Shown piece by piece: positions 53,644 through 60,188 of a stretch of 64,000 bases of DNA (positions within the stretch are counted from its first letter, which is position 1; every line of letters starts with the position of its first letter). The notes below the pieces were generated by a model, which was not told where the DNA came from, made no database searches, and saw only the letters and a list, made by a program, of their open reading frames with translations. The position numbers and the translations under genes are program-made. This DNA comes from Fibrobacter sp. UWB11. GTDB lineage: Bacteria; Fibrobacterota; Fibrobacteria; Fibrobacterales; Fibrobacteraceae. The stretch lies in contig NZ_FSRT01000002.1 of assembly GCF_900143015.1 (NCBI RefSeq), positions 496,001-560,000 on the forward strand, written 5' to 3'.

Positions 53644-54798
53644 ATGACTGAAAAATCACCCGTAGATGTTCGCCAAGCCGTCAATACGATAAAAAACGCC
53701 ATCCTTCAAAGCCAATATAGGGCGGCGAAGGTTGTGAATAGGGAACAATTGTCGCTTTACTTCGGAATAGGCCGATATGTTTCGGAACATTCTAGGAAAG
53801 GAGTATGGGGAACTGGTGCTATTGAACGCATCAGCGAACAATTGCAAAAGGAATTGCCTGGATTGAGGGGTTTTTCTGGCACAAGCATTAAGAAAATGCG
53901 CCAATTTTATGAAGAATGGGGCTTTATAATTCGACCGCCCACGGCGGGCGATTTGTCGAAATTTGATCAAAAATGCAATTTTTCCACTTCGTTAACCGAT
54001 TTGGAAGGCATTGACTATACCTTACTCCTGGCACAAAATCGGCAGCCGATGGCTGCCGATATGATGAACAAATTTCTGTCAATTAGTTTTACTCATCATA
54101 TAGAAATAATTACCAAATCAAAAGACCTGCAAGAACGCCTCTTCTACATCCACCAGACATTCGTCAATCATTGGGACAAAAACAAGCTCCGCGATATGCT
54201 CAAATCGGATCTTTTCCACCATCAAGGAAAATTGCCTAATAACTTTACAAACACGATGAACAGTTCAAAGAATGCTTTGCAGGCTATCGGAATGTTCAAG
54301 GACGAATATCTGCTCGATTTTATCAATGTCGAGGAATTGGGCGTTCGCGACAAGGCGGATATTGACGAGCGAGTTGTCGAAAAAGCTATTGTCAACAATG
54401 TTAAAAACTTCATCATGACCTTCGGACGTGACTTCGCATTTGTCGGTAATCAGTACCATCTAGAAAAGTTCGGGCATGACGAATATCCTGATTTGCTTTT
54501 CTACAACCGGGAATTGACGGCTCTTGTTGCAGTCGAATTGAAGCAAGGGGCTTTCAAGCCGGCTTATCTCGGACAACTAAGTGCTTACCTGCGCATTCTC
54601 GATAGCGAAGTCAAGAAGCCGTTCGAAAATCCGAATATTGGCATTGTACTTTGCAAGGAAGCGGATAAAACATTTGTGGAGTTTCTCATACAAGGTTACG
54701 ATAATCCAATGGGGGTAGCCACTTATAAATCAGCTGAAGATGTTCGCAAGGTTCTGCCTTCGGAAGAAGACCTACGCAAAGCGATGGAAGAGGGGTAA
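53644..54798 (+). CDS. DUF1016/YhcG PD-(D/E)XK nuclease
   Basis: The start at 53644 (MTEKSPVDVRQAV) has AAGGA upstream; the upstream extension is rejected. The 384-residue protein has a DUF1016 N-terminal helical domain (about 10-110, FGIGRYVSEHSRKGVWG, GFSGTSIKKMRQFYEEW). The C-terminal nuclease carries FAFVGNQYHLEKFG followed by YPDLLFYNRELTALVAVELKQG (read YPDLLFYN, then LVAVELKQG, about 288-315), giving the D...E-x-K centre intact. Two in-frame inserts, RPPTAGDLSK and NRQPMAADMM, are encoded by DNA palindromes. YhcG is linked to restriction and RNA or DNA cleavage in mobile islands. Confidence 0.87.
   Translation: MTEKSPVDVRQAVNTIKNAILQSQYRAAKVVNREQLSLYFGIGRYVSEHSRKGVWGTGAIERISEQLQKELPGLRGFSGTSIKKMRQFYEEWGFIIRPPTAGDLSKFDQKCNFSTSLTDLEGIDYTLLLAQNRQPMAADMMNKFLSISFTHHIEIITKSKDLQERLFYIHQTFVNHWDKNKLRDMLKSDLFHHQGKLPNNFTNTMNSSKNALQAIGMFKDEYLLDFINVEELGVRDKADIDERVVEKAIVNNVKNFIMTFGRDFAFVGNQYHLEKFGHDEYPDLLFYNRELTALVAVELKQGAFKPAYLGQLSAYLRILDSEVKKPFENPNIGIVLCKEADKTFVEFLIQGYDNPMGVATYKSAEDVRKVLPSEEDLRKAMEEG
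53935..53947. repeat. In-frame palindrome 1 in yhcG
   Basis: CCGCC-CAC-GGCGG is the core of a longer imperfect stem (about 53929-53954) that encodes the RPPTAGDL part of the protein, just after the N-terminal domain. Confidence 0.5.
54038..54060. repeat. In-frame palindrome 2 in yhcG
   Basis: ATCGGCAGCC-GAT-GGCTGCCGAT is a perfect 10-bp stem with a 3-nt loop. It encodes NRQPMAAD, immediately before the conserved FLSISFTHH (LSWSHF-equivalent) segment. Confidence 0.8.
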
Positions 54799-55058
54799 AC
54801 ACTCCCCATTTCAAATTGATCCACCGGATGTTTCACGCGCGAAACACAGGCCGTTAATTTCTGAAATACCCGCATCGTCCGCGACGTTCCAACCGCATTT
54901 TTTAGCCTTTTCCGCTCACATTTCTGCGCATCCCTGGCCACTTTTATCCGCAAAAATCTCGTTTTTTCATCAAATTTCGACATTTCCGGGGCATTTTTGG
55001 AGCAATCATCGATACCACACAAAAAAATTTTTCCGCGCAACCCGCAAAAACGAAAAAG
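54799..55058. other. Non-coding stretch between yhcG and the hsp20 promoter
   Basis: No gene is supported here. A TGTTTC-ACGCGC-GAAACA palindrome lies at 54829-54846. The rest is pyrimidine-rich on the plus strand, with no recognisable repeat. It marks the right edge of the accessory island. Confidence 0.4.
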
Positions 55059-55076
55059 TTGGCACGGCTTTCGCTT
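55059..55076 (+). promoter_or_regulatory. Sigma-54-type (-24/-12) promoter for hsp20
   Basis: TTGGCACGGCTTTCGCTT matches the YTGGCACG-N4-TTGCW consensus with a single change (TCGC for TTGC). It keeps the invariant GG (55061-55062) and GC (55073-55074) with the required 10-nt spacing. It lies 68 bp upstream of the hsp20 ATG. I did not find an enhancer-binding protein site. Confidence 0.7.
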
Positions 55077-55143
55077 AAGGTAGGGTGTAAAACAAAAGGG
55101 CCAACGGTAAACGCCGAGCCCGCAACAAAAAGAGGTTAAAATT

Positions 55144-55521
55144 ATGATGAACACACAGATTCTTCCGAACGCTTTCTATGGTATCCAGAATTTCATTGAC
55201 AGCTTGAACGCAGCAAACGCACAGGGCGAATGCACTTACACGCCGAAGGCTGACTACTACGAAACCGAAAACGGCTTTGCTCTCGAAGTTGAGCTGCCGG
55301 GCGTCAAGAAAGAAGATATGGACATCCAAGTAGAAAAGAATATTTTGACTGTCAAGGCCACTCGCGCCCGCAAGGACGAAAAGTTCACTTACGAACGCAG
55401 CTTCCGCTTGGCAGACGATATTAATACAGACAACATCAAGGTCTCCTTGGAAAACGGTATCTTGAAATTTGACCTTACCAAGAAAGCTCAGGCCGCAGCC
55501 CGCAAAATCACGATTGCCTAA
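55144..55521 (+). CDS. Small heat-shock protein, Hsp20/alpha-crystallin family
   Basis: This 125-residue protein is near-minimal Hsp20. A short N-terminal arm (1-30) is followed by the alpha-crystallin domain (about 32-120): PKADYYETENGFALEVELPGVKKED, VEKNILTVKATR and the family-ending VSLENGILKFDL. It is an ATP-independent holdase for unfolded proteins. AGAGG lies 6 nt before the ATG. It is expressed alone from the upstream sigma-54-like promoter and ended by a hairpin terminator. The usual C-terminal I-x-I anchor is present as ITIA. Confidence 0.95.
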   Translation: MMNTQILPNAFYGIQNFIDSLNAANAQGECTYTPKADYYETENGFALEVELPGVKKEDMDIQVEKNILTVKATRARKDEKFTYERSFRLADDINTDNIKVSLENGILKFDLTKKAQAAARKITIA

Positions 55522-55590
55522 CCGGCAATCGGGCTAACGCCTAAAAAATTTCATAAGCTCCTTTTTCATACAACTCCTCCTTAGAACAAC

Positions 55591-55626
55591 AAAAGGGTTC
55601 CCAACATCTGCTGGGAGCCCTTTTTT
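55591..55626 (+). terminator. Terminator of hsp20
   Basis: AAAAGGGTTCCCA and TGGGAGCCCTTTT pair as a long stem with an 8-nt loop, ending in T6. Confidence 0.8.
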
Positions 55627-55662
55627 GATTGCCAAAGAACATGGTTTTTACTATCTTTTAAT

Positions 55663-55679
55663 TTGAGAATCATTCTCAA
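55663..55679. promoter_or_regulatory. Fur-family (Zur/Fur) operator upstream of the zinc cluster
   Basis: TTGAGAATCATTCTCAA is a perfect palindrome and contains the 7-1-7 arrangement TGAGAAT-C-ATTCTCA typical of Fur-family sites. It lies 25 bp before the His-rich ORF and about 385 bp before znuA. Given the zinc genes downstream, Zur is the likeliest repressor, though Fur cannot be excluded. Confidence 0.7.
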
Positions 55680-55703
55680 TTCAAATTTATTCAGAGAGAT
55701 AAC

Positions 55704-55970
55704 GTGTTTCACATACTAGACAAGTTAATGGTCACATTGGCGTTGCTCTACACAGAGCACCACATAGACCATCATTGCCATGGCGAGCACTGCCATACTT
55801 GTCACCATATACACCACTGTCTCAACCTTATTTCGGAATTTTGCTTTGAACTCGTCGAAGCCCCGATAGAGCTCATTTGCCGTTGTTTTCTTTTTAAACT
55901 GGTGCGGTTCGCGGTCATTGTTCTGCGGCCGATTACGCTCGTTTCGCAAAAAATCCTTTTACTGAATTAG
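55704..55970 (+). CDS. His/Cys-rich small protein (88 aa), putative zinc-binding
   Basis: This GTG-start frame has an early hydrophobic stretch and then HHIDHHCHGEHCHTCHHIHH (about 20-39), a dense His/Cys metal-binding block. More Cys and a hydrophobic C-terminal half follow. It is the first frame after the Fur-family palindrome and ahead of znuA, so a role in zinc handling is likely. Caution: the opposite strand (55725-55949) also encodes a plausible 74-residue single-pass membrane protein, with AAGGA before a TTG. Only one of the two may be real. Confidence 0.5.
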   Translation: MFHILDKLMVTLALLYTEHHIDHHCHGEHCHTCHHIHHCLNLISEFCFELVEAPIELICRCFLFKLVRFAVIVLRPITLVSQKILLLN

Positions 55971-56064
55971 ACTAATTATCGTCAATAAGCGTCTGCGCTT
56001 ACGCAAAAATATTCAAATAAAATCACGGCTCAAAGCCTTAAATTCAATTTTAAAAGGATTAAAA

Positions 56065-57102
56065 ATGAAAAAGATTTCATTTTGTGGTTTGGCATTCGCA
56101 CTTTTTGCAGCAACGCTCAGTTCCCTCGTCGCTTGCAACAATGTCGAAAAGAAACCGGAACAAAGCAAGCTCTCTATCGTCACAACAATTTATCCGGAAT
56201 ACGCATGGACTAAAGAAATTCTCGGTTCACGCGCAGACTCTGTAAATCTCACGCTTTTGATGAAGAACGGTGTTGATTTGCATAGCTACAAGCCCACGGC
56301 ACAGGATATTGCAAAGATTGCAAGTGCTGACATGGTTGTTTACGTGGGTGGAGAATCGGATGAATGGATCAAGGATGCGCTCGAAGCATCCCCGAAAAAA
56401 GGCCGTTCCGAAATTAATTTGCTTGAAGCTCTCGGCGACCGCGTCAAGGCGGAAGAAGTTGTCGAAGGGATGCAGGCGGAACACGAAGAGCACGAGCATC
56501 ATGAACATCACGACGAGCATGCCGAAGAGCACCACCATCATCACGACCATGAAGAAGAAGTCGAAAACGATGAACACGTTTGGCTCTCGCTGAAGAACGC
56601 CGAAATTTTGGTACAAAAGATTGCAACAGAACTTGCAAAGAAAGACTCCGCACACGCAAAGCTCTACACCGAAAACGCAAAAGACTACATCGCAAAAATT
56701 CAATCGCTCGATGCAGAATACCGCACAACCATTGATAGTGCCGCCCGCAAGACAGTTCTTTTTGGCGATCGTTTTCCTTTTCGTTATTTGGTGGACGATT
56801 ATGGCCTTAAGTATTATGCTGCGTTTGTGGGCTGTTCCGCCGAAAGTGAAGCGAGCTTTGAGACAATTGCGTTCCTTGCGGGGAAGATGGATTCTCTATC
56901 GCTGCCGGCCATTTTCACCATCGAAAAAGGGAACCAGAAAATCGCACGCGCCATTCTCGAAGCAAGCAAAAGCTCAAAGGCAGCGCAAGTTCTTACCATC
57001 AATTCGATGCAATCGGTAACGGAACAGCAAATCGCCGAAGGGTTCAGCTATTTATCGATTATGGAATCGAATCTTGAAGTTCTGAAACAAGCAATTAAGT
57101 AA
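56065..57102 (+). CDS. znuA: Zinc ABC transporter substrate-binding lipoprotein
   Basis: This 345-residue cluster A-I solute-binding protein has a signal peptide with lipobox SLVAC. The fold has IVTTIYPEYAWTKEILG and DLHSYKPTAQDI (first metal His), later FPFRYLVDDYGLKY and IFTIEKGNQKIA. The zinc-type His-rich loop lies at about 133-170 (EHEEHEHHEHHDEHAEE, HHHHHDHEEE), followed by NDEHVWLSLKNA with the second ligand. Zn is favoured over Mn because Mn-binding homologues lack this loop. AAAAGGA precedes the ATG. Confidence 0.92.
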   Translation: MKKISFCGLAFALFAATLSSLVACNNVEKKPEQSKLSIVTTIYPEYAWTKEILGSRADSVNLTLLMKNGVDLHSYKPTAQDIAKIASADMVVYVGGESDEWIKDALEASPKKGRSEINLLEALGDRVKAEEVVEGMQAEHEEHEHHEHHDEHAEEHHHHHDHEEEVENDEHVWLSLKNAEILVQKIATELAKKDSAHAKLYTENAKDYIAKIQSLDAEYRTTIDSAARKTVLFGDRFPFRYLVDDYGLKYYAAFVGCSAESEASFETIAFLAGKMDSLSLPAIFTIEKGNQKIARAILEASKSSKAAQVLTINSMQSVTEQQIAEGFSYLSIMESNLEVLKQAIK

Positions 57103-57120
57103 TTGTTTAAGTAAAATGGA

Positions 57121-57147
57121 GATGTCCGGCTAAATCGGGCATGACAA
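57121..57147. repeat. Dispersed repeat between znuA and znuC
   Basis: GATGTCCGGCTAAATCGGGCATGACAA belongs to the GTCAT-ended hairpin class found between genes in this window (for example 22560, 62241). It is read here in the reverse sense and sits inside the operon. Confidence 0.5.
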
Positions 57148-57152
57148 GCTGA

Positions 57153-57806
57153 ATGAGCAACAATAAACCTCTTATTAAATGCAACCAAATTACGCTCGGT
57201 TACGGTAACAAGAACATCGTCAATAGTTTCAATTACGAAATCAACATAGGCGATTACCTTTGCATCATTGGCAGGAACGGTTGCGGAAAGACGACTTTTT
57301 TGCGCGGGCTTGCCGGCGTGTTGCGCCCCAAAGCTGGGAAAATCGAACTTCGCGACAATTTACAGCGAAAGCAAATTGGTTACTTGCCGCAAATTACGGT
57401 TACGCAAAAGGATTTTCCTGCTTCCGTCGAAGAGATTGTGCTTTCGGCATTTCAGGGTAAAAGTTTGCTGCTCCCGTTTTACGGTCGTGCCCTCCGGGAG
57501 CGCGCCAACGAATGTTTGGCGCTCACCCGAACCGAAAACTTGCGGAAAGCGTGTTTCCGCGAGCTTTCGGGTGGCCAAAAGCAGCGCGTGCTTTTGGCGA
57601 GGGCGCTCTGCGCCGCCGAACGCATGTTGCTGTTAGACGAGCCCGTTACCGGTCTTGATCCTGAATCTTCGCAAAACATGTACAACATCATCAAGGAACT
57701 TCACGAGCAAAAGAAAATGACAATCGTGATGGTCACGCATGATGTCGAAGCAGCCACAAAGTACGCCACGCGAGTATTGGATTTTAACACCATGTTCAAC
57801 AATTAA
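57153..57806 (+). CDS. znuC: Zinc ABC transporter ATP-binding protein
   Basis: This 217-residue ABC ATPase has Walker A IIGRNGCGKTTFLRGLAG (about 37-54), Q-loop LPQ in GYLPQITV, signature RELSGGQKQRVLLARAL (about 137-153), Walker B MLLLDEPVTGLDPES, and switch His in VMVTHDVEAATK. It lies between znuA and znuB, 50 bp after the former, and energises the metal permease. Confidence 0.93.
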   Translation: MSNNKPLIKCNQITLGYGNKNIVNSFNYEINIGDYLCIIGRNGCGKTTFLRGLAGVLRPKAGKIELRDNLQRKQIGYLPQITVTQKDFPASVEEIVLSAFQGKSLLLPFYGRALRERANECLALTRTENLRKACFRELSGGQKQRVLLARALCAAERMLLLDEPVTGLDPESSQNMYNIIKELHEQKKMTIVMVTHDVEAATKYATRVLDFNTMFNN

Positions 57807-57828
57807 TCTGTACGGTCACTCAATGCAT

Positions 57829-57912
57829 CTCGTCATTCTGAGAAGCGAACCGCTTCGAAGAATCCAGTCATTTTTTCCATTGGATTCTATCGGTTCAAGG
57901 CCGGAATGACAT
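57829..57912. repeat. Dispersed repeat between znuC and znuB
   Basis: CTCGTCATTCTGAGAAGCG ... CGCTTCGAAGAATCCAGTCA ... CCGGAATGAC is a member of the genome's GTCATTCTGA-type repeat family, located in the 130-bp gap inside the operon. Confidence 0.6.
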
Positions 57913-57937
57913 TAAAAAATTCCACTTTCTATTTCAA

Positions 57938-58780
57938 ATGCTCGACACTCTATTATTCTATCTCGACTTCCCGTTCGTGCGATACGCGATTATTGTCGGT
58001 ACGCTTATATCGCTTTGTTCATCGCTCTTGGGAGTAACGCTTGTTCTCAAGCATTATTCTTACATTGGCGATGGACTTTCGCATGTGGCATTCGGAGCAC
58101 TCGCCATTGCGTCCATTCTCAAAGTCACAAATAACATGTTCATTATTTTGCCAATAACTGTCGCGGTTGCGGTACTGCTCCTTTGCGGTGGAAAAGACGC
58201 AAGAATCAAGGGAGACGCCGCCATTGCAATGGTTTCCGCAGGAGCACTCGCCATCGGCTACTTGCTCATGAACATTTTCTCCGCTTCTGCAAATGTCGCA
58301 GGCGATGTTTGTACAACGCTTTTCGGCTCGATGTCCATACTTACGCTCAAGCCGACAGACGTTTATCTTTGCGTAGCCCTCTCGATTGTTGTCCTCGTAA
58401 CGTTCGTGCTTTTTTACCACAAGATTTTCGCCATCACCTTTGACGAAAATTTCGCGCGAGCCACAGGCGTGAACGTTAATTTATTCAATTTACTCATCGC
58501 CATTATTATCGCAGTCATCATCGTCCTTGCGATGAACCTCGTCGGCGCACTTTTAGTCTCCGCACTCGTCGTATTCCCGGCGCTTTCTGCCATGCGCGTT
58601 TTCAAGAGTTTTTTCACAGTGACCATTGCCGCAGCTATTATTTCGGTCGTTTGTTCTCTCACCGGAATTCTCGTCGCCATTTTGGCCGGAACTCCCGTGG
58701 GTTCAACGATTGTCGCGATGGACATTGTCGCATTTTTCGTTTGTTACATCACAAGCGCTATTCGCAACAGAAAAGCGTAA
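57938..58780 (+). CDS. znuB: Zinc ABC transporter permease
   Basis: This 280-residue ABC-3 family membrane protein has about 8 membrane helices. Typical segments are LLGVTLVLKHYSYIGDGLSHVAFG (about 30-53; the ABC-3 D-G-L-S-H-x-A-F motif), DENFARATGVNVNLFN (coupling helix near 170) and LVSALVVFPALSAMRV. It forms the channel for Zn supplied by ZnuA. There is no close ribosome site, and the start fits the family N-terminus. Confidence 0.92.
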   Translation: MLDTLLFYLDFPFVRYAIIVGTLISLCSSLLGVTLVLKHYSYIGDGLSHVAFGALAIASILKVTNNMFIILPITVAVAVLLLCGGKDARIKGDAAIAMVSAGALAIGYLLMNIFSASANVAGDVCTTLFGSMSILTLKPTDVYLCVALSIVVLVTFVLFYHKIFAITFDENFARATGVNVNLFNLLIAIIIAVIIVLAMNLVGALLVSALVVFPALSAMRVFKSFFTVTIAAAIISVVCSLTGILVAILAGTPVGSTIVAMDIVAFFVCYITSAIRNRKA

Positions 58781-58792
58781 TTGGGGTATCGC

Positions 58793-59245
58793 ATGAGAAA
58801 AAGTAATTTATATAAAATATTTAGAATTGCAGTCATTGTAACGCTTTGCTTATTTTCAATCACAAGCGCAAATGCAACCGATAAAGTTTCCGCCAACCGC
58901 GTTGACATAGACCTTTCTCGCATGAGCGCCACCATGGTCTATTCCATGGTTTATCAGATGGTAACCGAGCCCCAAAAATTCGTCGGCAAAACCATCAAAA
59001 TGAAGGGAGCTTTCTCCAGCTATCAAGACGAAGAAACCGGGCGACGCTTTTTCGGTTGCATCATAAAGGACGCACTCGCCTGCTGTTCACAAGGGCTCGC
59101 CTTCGAAACAGCAAAGCCTCGAAAGTATCCTAGTGAATATCCAAGCGAAGGAAGCACCATCATAATCGTCGGCATTTTCGAATACGAAAAAGAAGAAGAT
59201 GGAATCGGGTTCCCGATTATCAAGAACGCAAAACTTTTTAGATAA
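58793..59245 (+). CDS. Envelope OB-fold-like protein of zinc operons
   Basis: The start at 58793 (MRKSNLYKIFRIA) gives a clean signal peptide cleaving near SANA; GGGG lies just upstream. The mature part has VYQMVTEPQKFVGKTIKMKG, then GCIIKDALACCSQGLAFE with a Cys pair, and VGIFEYEKEEDG. This pattern (P-x-x-F-x-G-K then D-A-x-A-C-C-x-Q-G) recurs in small exported proteins encoded beside metal ABC transporters. It likely binds or passes zinc. It directly follows znuB. Confidence 0.7.
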   Translation: MRKSNLYKIFRIAVIVTLCLFSITSANATDKVSANRVDIDLSRMSATMVYSMVYQMVTEPQKFVGKTIKMKGAFSSYQDEETGRRFFGCIIKDALACCSQGLAFETAKPRKYPSEYPSEGSTIIIVGIFEYEKEEDGIGFPIIKNAKLFR

Positions 59246-59247
59246 GA

Positions 59248-59523
59248 ATGTTTCGTCTATCATACATGCACAAGTTCATCATCGTGCTGATTGCAGCATG
59301 CCTTTTGGCAGTTGCGCAGCACCATCATGATGATTTCGAGGAGCACGACGATTGCCCCGTTTGCGCGTTGATTCACGACGGATACAATCTAGATGATTTC
59401 ACGCCTGTCGCGGTCGTATTTTGGATTCTGCTATTTATTCTACAAGTGCAGTACGCCTCGCGAAATCCGCAAACTTTTGTTCATCGTTATAACCCTCGCG
59501 GCCCTCCCGCCATCAAGACTTAA
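59248..59523 (+). CDS. Small membrane protein with HHHDD and CPVC motifs (91 aa)
   Basis: The protein has an N-terminal hydrophobic segment (about 8-22), then AQHHHDDFEEHDDCPVCALIHDG, read as HHHDDFEEHDD then CPVC, and a second membrane helix (about 53-70) before a basic tail. Paired His/Asp and CPVC suggest a metal site in the periplasm between two helices. It starts 2 nt after the previous gene. A second Met (MHKF) at 59266 is a possible start. Confidence 0.6.
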   Translation: MFRLSYMHKFIIVLIAACLLAVAQHHHDDFEEHDDCPVCALIHDGYNLDDFTPVAVVFWILLFILQVQYASRNPQTFVHRYNPRGPPAIKT

Positions 59524-59565
59524 CTGGATCAGAATCCAATCAATTCCATAAACTTGTACAAAAAA

Positions 59566-59639
59566 AATGTTGTTAACCCCTATCAACAACATTTGCAACC
59601 TTCTAGGCGCTTAGGTACACCTCCCTAAGCGTTTAGAAG
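59566..59639 (+). promoter_or_regulatory. Two strong hairpins in the leader of the lipoprotein/receptor genes
   Basis: AATGTTGTT/AACAACATT (59566-59593) is followed by a 16-bp stem CTTCTAGGCGCTTAGG/CCTAAGCGTTTAGAAG (59600-59639, two G-U pairs, 8-nt loop). They end 45 bp before the next start. No T-run follows, so attenuation, an operator or mRNA processing are all possible. Confidence 0.5.
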
Positions 59640-59684
59640 CGTTGTCATTCTTCGCACACTTGTGCAAAAAACAAAGGATTTATA

Positions 59685-60188
59685 ATGAAAAAATTCCATT
59701 TCTTGGCTCTCGCCATTTTCGCTCTTGTGTTCGCCGCTTGCGGCGACAGCAACTCCACCTCCACCGATCAGCACGAACACTTCGAAGCCGAAGGTTGGAA
59801 CCTCTACTGGCCCGACTGGAAACTCGCCTACAGCGTTTACCAGGGCAAAGAAGACAAGAGCCTCGAAACGCTCCGCGTCAATGCAAACTGCCTTAGCGAA
59901 CATTTGACCGTCAAGTTCCTCGACGATGAAAAAAAAGAAGTTTCCGCACCCAAAGACGACGAGCACACACTCGGCTGGAGCATTGGCGATGAATCCATCC
60001 TCGACATCGAAGCATGTGGCAGCTGGGGCTTCCACCTGAAAGGCGTCAAGGAAGGCGAAACAACGTTGACGCTCAAAGTCAAGCATCACGACCATGCCGA
60101 CGCCCGCACGCCGGAAATCCGCGTCATTGTTGACAAAGCCTTGAAGGCAGAAGATTGTCCATTCCAGGACGATGACGATGATGAATAA
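59685..60188 (+). CDS. Acidic lipoprotein of the zinc cluster (167 aa)
   Basis: The signal peptide has lipobox VFAAC. The mature part starts with DQHEHFEAEGWNLYW, a possible metal-binding N-terminus. It continues with a beta-rich middle (LHLTVKFLDDEKKEV-like strands and GVKEGETTLTLKVKHHDHAD near 120-140), an Ig-like pattern, and ends DCPFQDDDDDE. The HEH and HHDHAD motifs plus the acidic tail suggest zinc binding at the cell surface. AAAGGA lies before the ATG. It overlaps the receptor gene by 17 bp. Confidence 0.7.
   Translation: MKKFHFLALAIFALVFAACGDSNSTSTDQHEHFEAEGWNLYWPDWKLAYSVYQGKEDKSLETLRVNANCLSEHLTVKFLDDEKKEVSAPKDDEHTLGWSIGDESILDIEACGSWGFHLKGVKEGETTLTLKVKHHDHADARTPEIRVIVDKALKAEDCPFQDDDDDE

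Noticed and set aside
54829-54846. parS-like site TGTTTCACGCGCGAAACA
   Set aside because: It has two extra central bases and an arm mismatch compared with the parS consensus, which tolerates neither. It is not near parAB.
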